NCBI RefSeq assembly: GCF_000423145.1
Contig: NZ_AUHK01000006.1
Coordinates: forward strand, 16,128 to 80,127
Source: Helcococcus sueciensis DSM 17243
Lineage (GTDB): Bacteria > Bacillota > Clostridia > Tissierellales > Peptoniphilaceae
Reading direction: 5' to 3'
DNA length: 64,000 bases
Within the stretch, counting starts at the first letter, position 1, and every line of letters begins with the position of its first letter. This document shows, piece after piece, positions 37,958 to 48,210 of the stretch. The position numbers and the translations under genes are program-made. The notes under the pieces are model-generated. The model had not been told where the DNA came from. It made no database searches and saw only the letters and a program-made list of their open reading frames with translations.

Positions 37958-39292
37958 ATGGAAAATAATTTCTCCACAAGTGATATTAAAACAGAAAAGG
38001 CGATTTTAGGACTTGCAATAGTTCACAATGACTTAATAAATAATCTTATGGAAAAAATTAAGAGTGAAGATTTTCAAGATTTAAGAAATGCCTTGGTGTT
38101 TAATGCTATAACACAATTAAATATGGATCATGATTCTATTGATTTTAATATGGTGAATAATCAATTAGAATTGATGGGCAAACTTTCAGATATAGGTGGA
38201 GAAACTTATGTGATGGAACTTACAGATCCAACATATTTTAGAGCCAATTACGATAGCTATCTTGAAATAGTAAAAGAAAAGTCTATGAGAAGAAAGTTAT
38301 TAAAATTTGGTGATGATGTATTAAATAAAGTTTCAACTTCACAAGAGAAATCTGAAGAACTTATAGCCAATTTTTCAACTCAATTATTTAATCTAAGTGA
38401 ATATGACAATAAAGAAGGTCTTGTTAGATTAAGTGACACAATAGAAGAAGCGTTTAATTATATGACTGAAATGGCAAGTAATCAATCTGATATTACAGGG
38501 ATTACTACCGGGTTTAGAGATATAGATAGACAGTTATCAGGATTCCAAAATTCAGATTTCTTATTACTTGCAGCAAGACCATCTGTAGGGAAAACAGCAT
38601 TAGGTATTAATATGGGACTAAATGCAGCACTTGTAGGTAAAAAAGTTGCAGTTTTTTCACTAGAAATGAGTAGAAGACAAATATTTCAAAGAATTCTATC
38701 TATAATTACCAGAGTAGAACTTCAAGATATAATTTCAGGAAATATTAAAAAAGAAGACTGGCCATTATTATATAAGAGTATTTCTAAGTTCCAGGAATTA
38801 GATATGTATATTGATGATACAGCAAGTATCTCAATTACAGAACTTAGAGCTAAGTCTAAGAGAATGAAAATAGAAAAAGGATTAGACTTAATAGTTATTG
38901 ACTACTTGCAGTTGATGACTGCAGATATGGGAAGAAATGATAATAGACAGCAAGAAATATCAAATATTTCTAGAGGATTAAAGGCTCTTGCTAAAGAGTT
39001 AAACATTCCGGTGCTAGCATTATCTCAGCTTTCAAGAAAATCTGAAGAGAGATCAAATAAAAGACCAATGCTTTCAGATTTAAGAGAATCTGGGGCCATA
39101 GAACAAGATGCCGATGTTGTAATGATGTTATATAGAGAAGACTATTATGATGAAGATTCAGAAGAACAAAATATAATTGAAGTAATTACAGCAAAACATA
39201 GAAATGGTCCAACTGGAACTAATAAATTATATTTCAAAAAAGAAAATACAAGTTTCCACGATTTTGGTAAAGAAGATGAAAATGTCATATAG
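37958..39292 (+). CDS. dnaB: Replicative DNA helicase DnaB
   Basis: A 444-residue hexameric helicase (DnaC in Bacillus naming). The N-terminal DnaB domain spans about 8-110; the RecA-like domain has Walker A AARPSVGKTALGIN, Walker B LIVIDYLQLM, and ALSQLSRKSEER with SDLRESGAIEQDADVVMMLYRED. No intein is present. Loader genes dnaD and dnaI follow after one GNAT gene, giving a compact replication group. Confidence 0.96.
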   Translation: MENNFSTSDIKTEKAILGLAIVHNDLINNLMEKIKSEDFQDLRNALVFNAITQLNMDHDSIDFNMVNNQLELMGKLSDIGGETYVMELTDPTYFRANYDSYLEIVKEKSMRRKLLKFGDDVLNKVSTSQEKSEELIANFSTQLFNLSEYDNKEGLVRLSDTIEEAFNYMTEMASNQSDITGITTGFRDIDRQLSGFQNSDFLLLAARPSVGKTALGINMGLNAALVGKKVAVFSLEMSRRQIFQRILSIITRVELQDIISGNIKKEDWPLLYKSISKFQELDMYIDDTASISITELRAKSKRMKIEKGLDLIVIDYLQLMTADMGRNDNRQQEISNISRGLKALAKELNIPVLALSQLSRKSEERSNKRPMLSDLRESGAIEQDADVVMMLYREDYYDEDSEEQNIIEVITAKHRNGPTGTNKLYFKKENTSFHDFGKEDENVI

Positions 39293-39872
39293 ATTAGAAC
39301 CTTTAGTAAGAGAAGATGCTAAATTATTAAAATCCTGGGATGAATTTTCAGATCCAATTTTTTATGGATATAATTATAATAATCTAAATGAAAATCAAGA
39401 AGAAATTTGGTTTTTAATGAAACAAAAAAAATACAGATCTAGTTATTTTTCTATAAAAGATGAAGAAGGTAATTTGCTTGGATTTATAGGTCTAAAAGAA
39501 ATAAATAATATATTAAATACTGCGAAACTTGGAATTGTAATAGCTCCAAGTTTTGTTTCAAATGGATTAGGTACCAGCGTGATGGAAGAATTTATCGCTA
39601 TGTGCTTTGATGAATTTAAATTTAGAAAAATAAATTTGGAAGTTAATGAGTGGAATACTAGAGCAATTAATCTATATAAAAGATTCAATTTCAAAGAATA
39701 TAAATATGATTATCAAGAATTTGAAAATCAGTTATTGGATTTAAATGATGAAAGATATGAAGATATAAGAGATAGCTTTATTATAGAAGATGGAGTTATT
39801 TATTCTAAAGTAATTCATATGAGTTTAAACAGACAGGAGTATAGAAATGAGAGTAGAACTAGAAAGAAGTAA
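39276..39872 (+). CDS. GNAT acetyltransferase (RimJ/RimL-like)
   Basis: About 198 residues with the GNAT fold: YRLEPLVREDAKLL at the start, the acetyl-CoA loop VSNGLGTSVMEEFI and the NTRAINLYKRFNF helix. ATG 39276 lies behind GGTAAAGAAG; ATG 39282 is an alternative. The start overlaps the dnaB end by 17 bases and the stop overlaps dnaD by 26 bases, so the gene is locked into the replication operon. The substrate is unknown; related proteins acetylate protein N-termini or amino groups of small molecules. Confidence 0.8.
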   Translation: MKMSYRLEPLVREDAKLLKSWDEFSDPIFYGYNYNNLNENQEEIWFLMKQKKYRSSYFSIKDEEGNLLGFIGLKEINNILNTAKLGIVIAPSFVSNGLGTSVMEEFIAMCFDEFKFRKINLEVNEWNTRAINLYKRFNFKEYKYDYQEFENQLLDLNDERYEDIRDSFIIEDGVIYSKVIHMSLNRQEYRNESRTRKK

Positions 39873-40680
39873 ATTAGATCTTGGTACTACACCGGTCGAA
39901 AATATGTTTATAAATACTCTTATGGCAAATGCTAACGAAAGTCAAATAAAGGTTTATCTATATGCGCTTTCGCTTGCTTATTCGAATATTGAAGATATAA
40001 CAAATGAGAATATTGCAAGAGAAATGAATATGAGTGAAGGACAAGTTCATGATGCGTGGAATTATTGGGTTGAACAAGGGATCGTCGAAAAATCGAATAA
40101 TGGATATATATTTAAATCTATGAGAGCTCAATTATTTGGAGTAGAAGAAGATGATTTGAGTTCAGTTAATATCAATGAAAATAAATCAAACACTGAATTA
40201 CCAGCTAGTTTTGAACAAGATTTTTCTATTTCTGATGAGCCAGATACAAAACAAATGATAGATTCAATCGAAGCATTTATTTCCCAAGACACGACATTAC
40301 CTGTAAAACTTGATGCCAGAGAAATAAGAAAATTAATAGAATTAAGAAATGATTTTGATTCTGATCCTAATTTTATATCTTATGCATATATGATGGCAAG
40401 CAGTGTAAGGGGTAAAAAATCAGTAGATACTATTGTTGCAACTATTAGAAATTGGATAATAGATGGTGCAAAAGATATGGAAAGTCTGGATAAATATCTA
40501 GAAGATAAAGATAATACAAGTAAAAAATCAAAGAATTCTGAAGAAAAATCTAATAAATCAAATAAATCTTCGAAACAAGAATTATATAAAAAAGATAATA
40601 GAATGACTAAGGAAGAAAGAAATAGTTTTATAGAGAAAAAATTGAATCAAAAATTACCAATAAAGAAAAGAGGTAATTAA
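39847..40680 (+). CDS. dnaD: DnaD-domain replication initiation protein
   Basis: A 277-residue protein with an N-terminal winged-helix-like DDBH1 domain (about 1-95: SQIKVYLYALSLAYSNIEDITNENIAREMNM, split here over its parts) and a C-terminal DnaD/DnaB DDBH2 domain (about 135-215) with a motif near SVRGKKSVDTIVATIRNWIIDG. A charged Lys/Ser tail follows. In Bacillus such proteins help open DNA and recruit the helicase loader. Its stop overlaps the dnaI start by one base. Confidence 0.85.
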   Translation: MRVELERSKLDLGTTPVENMFINTLMANANESQIKVYLYALSLAYSNIEDITNENIAREMNMSEGQVHDAWNYWVEQGIVEKSNNGYIFKSMRAQLFGVEEDDLSSVNINENKSNTELPASFEQDFSISDEPDTKQMIDSIEAFISQDTTLPVKLDAREIRKLIELRNDFDSDPNFISYAYMMASSVRGKKSVDTIVATIRNWIIDGAKDMESLDKYLEDKDNTSKKSKNSEEKSNKSNKSSKQELYKKDNRMTKEERNSFIEKKLNQKLPIKKRGN

Positions 40681-41636
40681 TGCTAAAAGTTGAACAAATA
40701 TTAGAAGAAAGACGTAGAGAAAATGATAGACTTCAGCAAGAGAGAATTCACGAAGTATATCAAAAAGTACCTAGAATTTCAGAAATAGACAAAGAAATAA
40801 GACAACTTAATATAGAAATGATTCAAAAAGGTATTGTAGGGGGAGATATTTCAAATATTGAAATAGGAATTAACAAACTCTATAAAGAAAAGGATGATTT
40901 ATTGATTTCAAATGGGTTTACAATTGATTATATGGAAAAAAAATATCATTGTGATATTTGTAAAGATACTGGAATCGATAAAACTCGTATATGCAGATGT
41001 AAGAAAAAGTTAATGACTGATGAAGCATATAAAAATAGTAGAATTCAATATGTAATACAACAAGAAAATTTTGATAATTTCAATATTAATTTATTTAGAA
41101 AATCAAAAATGGATGATGAAGAAGTGAGTCCATATGAAAATATGAAAGAAGTTAAAGAAGAGCTTCAAGCATATGCAGAAAATTTTGAAAGAGATTCGAT
41201 TAATTTATTTATTTATGGTCCTGTTGGTACAGGAAAAACATTTTTATTAAATTCTATTGCAAAAGAAGTTATGGATGGAGGTCATTCAGTAGTATATTTA
41301 ACTGAATCTGAACTTGTAGATATAATATTAGATCATAGATTTGCATTTTCTGAAAATAAGGAAAAACTTAAAGATAAGGTAGATATGATATATGATGCAG
41401 ATTTGTTGATTATTGATGACATGGGAACAGTAAATATGAATGATCAATCTAGAACTGCAATATTTGAGACTATAAACAATAGACTTGTAAATAGAGTTCC
41501 TATACTTATTTCTTCAAATTTAGAACCAGAAGATTTAAGAAGTATATATGATTCACGTATATATTCACGAATAGTTGGAAATTACTTTATAAAGAGATTA
41601 TACGGAAATGACTTGAGGCTGAGCATATGGAATTAA
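40680..41636 (+). CDS. dnaI: Helicase loader DnaI/DnaC-like ATPase
   Basis: A 318-residue AAA+ loader. An N-terminal coiled region (1-85) carries a zinc site CDICKDTG...CRCKKK, as in DnaI. The ATPase domain has Walker A GPVGTGKTFLL and Walker B LLIIDDMGTVN, and an Arg finger region near SRIVG. It delivers the DnaB helicase to DNA. It is one base overlapped with dnaD (TAATG) and 10 bases overlapped with the next gene. Confidence 0.92.
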   Translation: MLKVEQILEERRRENDRLQQERIHEVYQKVPRISEIDKEIRQLNIEMIQKGIVGGDISNIEIGINKLYKEKDDLLISNGFTIDYMEKKYHCDICKDTGIDKTRICRCKKKLMTDEAYKNSRIQYVIQQENFDNFNINLFRKSKMDDEEVSPYENMKEVKEELQAYAENFERDSINLFIYGPVGTGKTFLLNSIAKEVMDGGHSVVYLTESELVDIILDHRFAFSENKEKLKDKVDMIYDADLLIIDDMGTVNMNDQSRTAIFETINNRLVNRVPILISSNLEPEDLRSIYDSRIYSRIVGNYFIKRLYGNDLRLSIWN

Positions 41637-42295
41637 TAAATAGACTTCAATTTCAAGACATGGAAGATTATACAATTAATTATCTTGGCGTAAAAGAAGA
41701 GATGATTATTGAAAATGCAGCATTAAAACTTATATCACATATAAATTTAGAACAACGACAAAGTTTTGCGGTAATATGTGGTGTAACACAAAATGGTTCG
41801 TATGGATTAGCTATTGCAAGAAACCTAATTACGCTTGGAAAATTTGTAGATATATACATAGTAGAATCTTCAACGATTCCAAGTGAATCGTTTAAATATC
41901 AATTTGAAATTTTGAAAAAGATGGATAGCAATATACATTATCTAGAAACTATTGAAGAATTAGAAAATTTCCCTAAAGATTTGAATAGAGTAAATACATT
42001 GATTGACTCTATAGTTGGAATTGAATGGGATAATAATTTCCATGGAACTACAGAATATGTAATTGATAGTATAAATAAATCTAGAATTTATACCATATCT
42101 GTAGATTTACCATCTGGAATGGATTATGATACTGGAGATGTAAATATTTCTTCTGTAGAAAGTGACTTAGTTGTAACTTTTGAGAAGATGAAAAAAGGTT
42201 TATTAGAAAACAATAATTTACATAAAATTGAAATAAAAGTTGAGAATATTGGTTTATTAAAGAGAGGTCGAGATGTTAGACATAAAACTTATTAG
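41627..42295 (+). CDS. YjeF N-terminal-domain protein, probably degenerate epimerase
   Basis: A 222-residue protein of the NAD(P)H-hydrate epimerase fold (NnrE). It has the N-terminal [11 protein letters not shown] helix, a Rossmann strand, and [15 protein letters not shown], a well-kept family motif. Two active motifs are altered: the usual NGGDG loop reads [13 protein letters not shown] and the catalytic DALLGTG reads DSIVGIE. There is no fused ADP-dependent dehydratase domain. So it may lack the usual activity or act on another substrate. It overlaps dnaI by 10 bases and serS by 23 bases. Confidence 0.75.
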   Translation: MELINRLQFQDMEDYTINYLGVKEEMIIENAALKLISHINLEQRQSFAVICGVTQNGSYGLAIARNLITLGKFVDIYIVESSTIPSESFKYQFEILKKMDSNIHYLETIEELENFPKDLNRVNTLIDSIVGIEWDNNFHGTTEYVIDSINKSRIYTISVDLPSGMDYDTGDVNISSVESDLVVTFEKMKKGLLENNNLHKIEIKVENIGLLKRGRDVRHKTY

Positions 42296-43541
42296 AAATG
42301 ACAAAGAAAATGTAAAAAATGGATTAAAAAAACGTCATGGGGAGTTTCCTATAGATGAAATTATCAAACTTGATGAAGAAAGAAGAACAATCATTACAAA
42401 TGTAGAAGCTAAGAAAGCTGAACAAAATCAAGTTTCTAAATCAGTTGGACAATTGAAAAAAGAAGGAAAAGATCTTGGTCCGATATTTGCAAAAATGAAA
42501 GACCTTTCAAACGAAATAAAAGAAGAAGATGAAAAATTAAGAAAATTAGAAGCGGAAATTGAAAATAAGCTATTATATATTCCAAATGTTCCTGATGAAT
42601 CAGTGCCTGAAGGATTAGATGATAGCGATAATGTAGAAATAAGAAAATTTGGTGAACCAAGAAAATTTGATTTTGAACCAAAAGCTCATTGGGATTTAGG
42701 TGTTGATTTAGGAATCTTGGATTTTGAAAGAGCTTCAAAAGTATCAGGTGCTAGATTTTCAATATTCAAAGGTCTTGGAGCTAAACTTGAAAGATCAATC
42801 TATACATTTATGCTTGATACACATACTGGAGATGGAAAATACACAGAATTAAGTGTTCCATATTTAGTGAATAGGAGCGCTATGACAGGTACAGGTCAAT
42901 TACCAAAATTTGAAGAAGATGCATTTCATATTCCTTCAAAAGATTTCTTTTTAGTACCTACAGCTGAAGTTCCAGTTACTAATTTTAGAAAAGATGAAAT
43001 TATAGCAAATGAGGAACTTCCACTTTACTACACTGCATATACTGCATGTTTTAGACAAGAAGCAGGATCAGCAGGACGTGATACAAGAGGACTTATAAGA
43101 AATCATCAATTTGATAAAGTTGAACTTGTAAAACTTGTAAAACCAGAAGAATCATTTGATGAACTTGAAAAATTAACTGCAGATGCAGAAAAAATTCTAC
43201 AATTATTAGAAATACCATATAGAGTAGTATTATTATCTTCTGGAGATTTAGGATTTTCATCTACAAAAACATATGATATAGAAGTGTGGATGCCATCATA
43301 TGGAAGATATGTTGAAATTTCTTCATGTTCTAATTTTGGAGATTTCCAAGCAAGAAGAGCAAATCTAAAATATAGAGATGAAGATGGAAAAGTTAAATTA
43401 TTGCATACATTGAATGGTTCAGGACTTGCAGTAGGAAGAACATTTGCTGCAATACTTGAAAATTATCAAAATGAAGATGGGACTGTAACAATACCTGAAG
43501 TTTTGAAGAATTACATGAGAGTAGATAAAATAGAAGCATAG
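42273..43541 (+). CDS. serS: Seryl-tRNA synthetase
   Basis: A 422-residue class II synthetase. An N-terminal coiled-coil arm (about 28-100) that grips tRNASer is followed by the catalytic core with [14 protein letters not shown], motif 2 ([21 protein letters not shown] region) and motif 3 near [17 protein letters not shown]. The start overlaps the end of the preceding gene behind an AGAGG site. No T-box leader is seen. Confidence 0.97.
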   Translation: MLDIKLIRNDKENVKNGLKKRHGEFPIDEIIKLDEERRTIITNVEAKKAEQNQVSKSVGQLKKEGKDLGPIFAKMKDLSNEIKEEDEKLRKLEAEIENKLLYIPNVPDESVPEGLDDSDNVEIRKFGEPRKFDFEPKAHWDLGVDLGILDFERASKVSGARFSIFKGLGAKLERSIYTFMLDTHTGDGKYTELSVPYLVNRSAMTGTGQLPKFEEDAFHIPSKDFFLVPTAEVPVTNFRKDEIIANEELPLYYTAYTACFRQEAGSAGRDTRGLIRNHQFDKVELVKLVKPEESFDELEKLTADAEKILQLLEIPYRVVLLSSGDLGFSSTKTYDIEVWMPSYGRYVEISSCSNFGDFQARRANLKYRDEDGKVKLLHTLNGSGLAVGRTFAAILENYQNEDGTVTIPEVLKNYMRVDKIEA

Positions 43542-43549
43542 GAATATTT

Positions 43550-44620
43550 ATGAAAAGAAATAAGATTGTCCTTACAGGTGGAGGGACAACAGGGCATGTA
43601 GCTGTAAATCTTGCCTTGATACCGATATTACAAAAAGATAATTGGGAAATTCATTATATAGGATCTAAAAAAGGTATTGAAAAAGATCTTATAAAAGATA
43701 TAGAAGGTGTAAAATACCATGAAATTTCCACAGGGAAACTTAGAAGACAATTCTCTTTTAGAAACTTTACTGATGTTTTTAGAGTTTTATGGGGATGTAT
43801 TCAGTCTATATTTAAAATAGCTAAAATAAGACCAAATGTAGCGTTTTCAAAAGGTGGATTTGTATCGGTTCCTGTCTTATTTGGAGCTTGGGTAAATAGA
43901 GTTCCTTCGATTTCTCACGAATCTGATTTGACACCAGGTCTTGCGAATAAATTAGTTCAACCATTTGTTAGTACCATATTCACAACTTTTCCAGAAACTG
44001 AAAAATATATAAAGTCTGGAAAAGGAAAATTATTGGGTCCCGTTATTAGACAAGACCTTAAAAATGGAACCAAAGATGAAGGAAAAAAATTTGTAGGAAT
44101 CGTCGATGAAAAACCAATTATACTAGTAATGGGTGGTTCACTTGGAGCTAAAAAATTAAATGATTTAATTAGAGAAAATTTAGATATTCTGCTTAAAGAT
44201 TACAATATTATACATTCTACAGGAAAAGATGGATATGATAATACAATAAAACGTGAAGGATATTATCAGTTTGAATATTTAAAAGAGGAATTGAAAGATA
44301 TATTAGCAACTTCTGATATAGTAATTTCAAGAGCTGGAGCAAATTCTATCTTTGAATTTTTGTATTATAAAATTCCAATGTTACTGATTCCGCTTCCTGC
44401 AGGAAACTCAAGAGGAGATCAAGTGGACAATGCTAAATCGTTTGAAAACAACGGATATGCTATTGTACTTGAAGAAAAATCGATTAATAATGAAAAATTT
44501 TTAGAAAAAATAAACACTCTTAGTTCAAGAAAAAAAGAATTTAAGGAAAATATGAATAAATTCCAATTTGCAGATACAGTTCTAGAGATTTATAATAGTA
44601 TAAATAAGATTAAAAAATAG
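43550..44620 (+). CDS. murG: UDP-GlcNAc:lipid I transferase MurG
   Basis: A 356-residue GT28 enzyme that adds GlcNAc to lipid I to form lipid II on the inner membrane face. The N-terminal lipid-binding loop is GGGTTGHVAVN, the UDP-GlcNAc domain has LVMGGSLGAKKLN and SRAGANSIFEFLYYKIPMLLIP. It follows serS by 8 bases. The product feeds ddl/murF output in this same region into the wall. Confidence 0.93.
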   Translation: MKRNKIVLTGGGTTGHVAVNLALIPILQKDNWEIHYIGSKKGIEKDLIKDIEGVKYHEISTGKLRRQFSFRNFTDVFRVLWGCIQSIFKIAKIRPNVAFSKGGFVSVPVLFGAWVNRVPSISHESDLTPGLANKLVQPFVSTIFTTFPETEKYIKSGKGKLLGPVIRQDLKNGTKDEGKKFVGIVDEKPIILVMGGSLGAKKLNDLIRENLDILLKDYNIIHSTGKDGYDNTIKREGYYQFEYLKEELKDILATSDIVISRAGANSIFEFLYYKIPMLLIPLPAGNSRGDQVDNAKSFENNGYAIVLEEKSINNEKFLEKINTLSSRKKEFKENMNKFQFADTVLEIYNSINKIKK

Positions 44621-44628
44621 GAGGAATT

Positions 44629-45855
44629 ATGAATTTTAATGAAAAGTTAAACAAATATGCAGAATTAATAATAAAAGTAGGTTCCAATATTATGGAAGGC
44701 GATACTTTAACTATAAATTCACCCGTTGAAAGAGCAGATTTTGCCAGAATGCTCGCTGAAAATGCATATAAACAAGGAGCTCACGATGTTGTAATAAACT
44801 GGAATGATGGGGAAATTACAAAAATGAAATATGAATATACTCCTGTTGAAATATTGAAAGAAGTTCCAAAATATGTATTTGATAGAGCTATGTATTATGC
44901 AGAAACAAAACGTCATAAACTTATTGGGATTTCAGCATCTGATCCAGAGTTATTAAAAGATATAGATCCTAAGAAAATTCAAGAAGCTTCACTTGCTGTG
45001 TCAAAAGTAATGCAACCATTAAGAAAATATACAATGAACGATATTGTTTCTTGGACTGTAGTTTCAGTACCTACAAAAGCATGGGCTAAAAAAGTATTTC
45101 CAAATAGCGAAAATCCAGTTGATGATTTATGGGAAGCTATTTTCTATACAACAAGAGTGAATACAGAAGATCCAATTAAAGCATGGGAAGATCATTTAGA
45201 TACATTAATGGAAAAAGCAAAATGGTTAAATGATGAAAACTTCAAATATTTAAGATATAAAGCTTCAAATGGAACTGATTTAGAAATTGAATTACCAAAA
45301 GGTCATATATGGACTGCGGCATCATCTAAAAATGAAAAAGGCGAAAGATTTGTACCAAATATGCCAACAGAAGAAGTATTTACACTTCCTCATAAAGATG
45401 GAGTAAATGGAGTTGTACATGCTTCAAAACCATTAGTTTATGATGGAAATGTTATAGATGAATTTTGGTTAGAATTTAAGGATGGAGCAGTAGTTGATTT
45501 TGATGCTAAAGTAGGTAAAGAAGTACTTGCTTCTATTTTTGAAAAAGATGAAAGAGCAAGAAGACTTGGAGAGGTAGCGCTTGTTCCATTTGACTCACCA
45601 ATTTCAAATTCAAATATACTATTTTACAATACTTTATTTGATGAAAATGCATCTTGTCATTTAGCGTTAGGTAAAGCATATCCTACTACAATTGAAGGTG
45701 GGGAAAATATGACAGATGAAGAATTAGCTGAACATGGGGTGAATGATTCATATGCACATGAAGACTTCATGGTAGGTACAGCTGATTTAGACATCATAGG
45801 AATTAAAGAAGATGGTACAGAAGTGCAAGTATTTAAGAATGGAAATTGGGCATAA
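44629..45855 (+). CDS. M29-family aminopeptidase, copy 1
   Basis: A 408-residue metallo-aminopeptidase of the AmpS/PepS/thermophilic AP family. Metal ligands lie in LPKGHIWTAAS, EEVFTLPH, the SPISNSN-ILFYNTLFDENASCHLALG segment and HEDFMVGTADLDI. It trims peptides in the cytosol, a fit to the AmiACDEF importer. The GGAGG site is strong. The next gene is a close paralogue of the same length, so this pair arose by tandem duplication. Confidence 0.92.
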   Translation: MNFNEKLNKYAELIIKVGSNIMEGDTLTINSPVERADFARMLAENAYKQGAHDVVINWNDGEITKMKYEYTPVEILKEVPKYVFDRAMYYAETKRHKLIGISASDPELLKDIDPKKIQEASLAVSKVMQPLRKYTMNDIVSWTVVSVPTKAWAKKVFPNSENPVDDLWEAIFYTTRVNTEDPIKAWEDHLDTLMEKAKWLNDENFKYLRYKASNGTDLEIELPKGHIWTAASSKNEKGERFVPNMPTEEVFTLPHKDGVNGVVHASKPLVYDGNVIDEFWLEFKDGAVVDFDAKVGKEVLASIFEKDERARRLGEVALVPFDSPISNSNILFYNTLFDENASCHLALGKAYPTTIEGGENMTDEELAEHGVNDSYAHEDFMVGTADLDIIGIKEDGTEVQVFKNGNWA

Positions 45856-45865
45856 GGAGATTAAA

Positions 45866-47092
45866 ATGGATCTACAAAAAAAGATAGAAAAATTAGCAGA
45901 ATTAGCAATAAAAGTTGGATTAAATGTAGGTGAAGGAGATACAGTACAAATATTTGTATCTGTTGATAGAGCTGATTTAGCAAGAGCTGCAGTTAAAAAA
46001 GCATATGAAGCAGGTGCTAAAGAAGTTATAGTTGATTGGAGTGATGATTATCTAACAAGACTTGGATATGAATATTCTCCAACAGAGGTATTATCAGAAG
46101 TTCCACAACATGTATATGATAGAAATGAAACTTTATTAAAATCAGGTGTAAAACAATTATTTGTAAAAAGTACAGATCCTTCATTGTTAGAAGGAATTAG
46201 TGGAGATAAGATTCAAAAAGTTACTCAAGAAAGATCAAAAGTTTTACATTCATTAATGAAATATAGAATGAATGATATTGTTTCATGGACTATTATTTCT
46301 GCTCCAACAGAAGCTTGGGCTAAGAAAGTATTCCCTGATAGCAAGGATCCAGTTGCAGATTTATGGGAAGCTATATTTGAAACAACAAGAGTAAATAAAG
46401 AGGATCCAATTAAATCATGGAATGATAATATAAATTTACTTGTTGAAAAATCAGAGTGGTTAAATAAACATTCCTTTACTCATTTACATTATACAGCTTC
46501 AAATGGTACAGATTTAACTATAGGATTACCAAAAGGACATATTTGGAGAGCTGCATTCACAGCAAATGAAAAGGGTGAAAGCTTTGTGCCAAATATGCCA
46601 ACAGAAGAAGTATATACACTTCCTTCAATGGATGATGTAAATGGAATAGTTTATTCAGCAAAACCTCTTGCAAATCAAGGAAACATCATTGATGAATTCT
46701 GGATTAAATTTGAAGATGGTAAAGCTGTTGATTTTGATGCAAAAGTAGGTAAAGATGCATTGAAATCATTACTTGATAGAGATGGAGAAAATTCTAAGAG
46801 ACTTGGTGAAGTGGCACTTGTACCATATGATTCACCAATTTCAAACTCAAATATACTATTTTTCAATACTTTATTTGATGAAAATGCATCATGTCATATA
46901 GCTTTGGGAGCTGCATATCCAACTACAATTGAGGGTGGAAATGAAATGACTCAAGAAGAATTAAGACAAAATCATGTAAACCAATCTACAGTTCACGCAG
47001 ATTTTATGGTAGGAACAAAAGATTTAAATATTAAAGGAATTAAAGAAGACGGAACTGAAGTAGATGTGTTTGTAAATGGAAATTGGGCATAA
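45866..47092 (+). CDS. M29-family aminopeptidase, copy 2
   Basis: A 408-residue paralogue of the preceding gene with the same metal-binding segments (LPKGHIWRAAF, EEVYTLPS, SNILFFNTLFDENASCHIALG, HADFMVGTKDLNI). ATG 45866 follows an AAGGAG site right after the copy 1 stop; an extension to 45812 would overlap copy 1 and is rejected. Differences gather in the N-terminal third and the substrate-facing loops (HLHYTASNGTDLTIG), so peptide preference may differ. A gap of 71 bases with an AT-only inverted repeat (47116-47146) precedes ddl. Confidence 0.92.
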   Translation: MDLQKKIEKLAELAIKVGLNVGEGDTVQIFVSVDRADLARAAVKKAYEAGAKEVIVDWSDDYLTRLGYEYSPTEVLSEVPQHVYDRNETLLKSGVKQLFVKSTDPSLLEGISGDKIQKVTQERSKVLHSLMKYRMNDIVSWTIISAPTEAWAKKVFPDSKDPVADLWEAIFETTRVNKEDPIKSWNDNINLLVEKSEWLNKHSFTHLHYTASNGTDLTIGLPKGHIWRAAFTANEKGESFVPNMPTEEVYTLPSMDDVNGIVYSAKPLANQGNIIDEFWIKFEDGKAVDFDAKVGKDALKSLLDRDGENSKRLGEVALVPYDSPISNSNILFFNTLFDENASCHIALGAAYPTTIEGGNEMTQEELRQNHVNQSTVHADFMVGTKDLNIKGIKEDGTEVDVFVNGNWA

Positions 47093-47163
47093 TCACTAAA
47101 GTTTGCAAATTTTATTTTAATTTAATATAGTATATATTAAATTAAATTTTAGCTGGAGGAAAT

Positions 47164-48210
47164 GTGAATATACACGTATTGTGTGGTGGTGAAAGTAGTG
47201 AACATGAAATTTCTCTTAGATCTGCCAGAGCTATCATTAACAATTTAGATAAAGAAAAATATAATGTAAGTTTTACTTACATTACTAAGGATGGAAAATT
47301 CGTTCCAATAGGAAAATATATTGAAGATATTGAAAATCCAGAAGATTTAAAGAGAATAACATCTTTAAATAAAAAAGAATCTATTATGCAATTTATAGAT
47401 TTTATTAATCAAATAGAGGATCCATATATATTGCCTGTAATTCACGGAACTACGGGAGAAGATGGTCAAATCCAAGGTTTTTTAGAAACTTTAGGTATAA
47501 AATATATAGGAAATAAGATAGCTCCATCAGCTATATGCTTTGATAAAGCTATAGCGAATGATTTATTTTCTTTACATGGAATACCACAAGCAAAATACTA
47601 TGTCATAAATAAAAAAAGATATATGAGAGATGCGAATAAGGAGTCTATAGTAAGTAATATACTTGATAAATTAGGTGAAAATGTATTTGTAAAACCTGCA
47701 AGTAATGGTTCATCAATCGGTGTATCTAGAGCAAATAAAGATAATATAATTCAAGCTTTAGAAGAAGCTTTTAAATATGATGATAAAGTTGTTGTGGAAG
47801 AAGAAATGCCATTTGAAGAACTCGAAGTTTCAGTACTTGGAAATGAAAATCCTATTGCATCTTTAGCTGGTTCATATACAACACAAAGAGAAATTTTTGA
47901 TTATGAAGCTAAATATCATGATAAAAATCTTGTAATGAATGTTCCTCATGAACTTTCAGAGTCTGATTCAAATAGAGTTAGAGAATTAGCAATAGATGCA
48001 TATTTAGCAGTTGGTTGTAATGGCTTTGCTAGAGTAGATATTTTTATGGGTCTTGATGGAAACTTCTATGTAAATGAAATCAATACATTTCCCGGAATGA
48101 CACCTACATCTTTATCACCAGGTTTATGGGAAGCAACAGATGGTATTAATTATGGACAAGTTTTAGATAGAATTATTTCTTATGCTATAGAGAGGTATGA
48201 AAATGCTTAA
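47164..48210 (+). CDS. ddl: D-alanine--D-alanine ligase
   Basis: A 348-residue ATP-grasp ligase that makes D-Ala-D-Ala. It has CGGESSEHEISLRSA, HGTTGEDGQIQGFLE, KPASNGSSIGV, and the metal-binding NEINTFPGMTPTSL. The GTG start lies 4 bases after GGAGG; an ATG two bases upstream is out of frame. Tyr/Lys at the second substrate site could not be settled by eye, but vancomycin-type D-Ala-D-Lac ligase is not suggested by the context. It overlaps murF by 14 bases. Confidence 0.94.
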   Translation: MNIHVLCGGESSEHEISLRSARAIINNLDKEKYNVSFTYITKDGKFVPIGKYIEDIENPEDLKRITSLNKKESIMQFIDFINQIEDPYILPVIHGTTGEDGQIQGFLETLGIKYIGNKIAPSAICFDKAIANDLFSLHGIPQAKYYVINKKRYMRDANKESIVSNILDKLGENVFVKPASNGSSIGVSRANKDNIIQALEEAFKYDDKVVVEEEMPFEELEVSVLGNENPIASLAGSYTTQREIFDYEAKYHDKNLVMNVPHELSESDSNRVRELAIDAYLAVGCNGFARVDIFMGLDGNFYVNEINTFPGMTPTSLSPGLWEATDGINYGQVLDRIISYAIERYENA

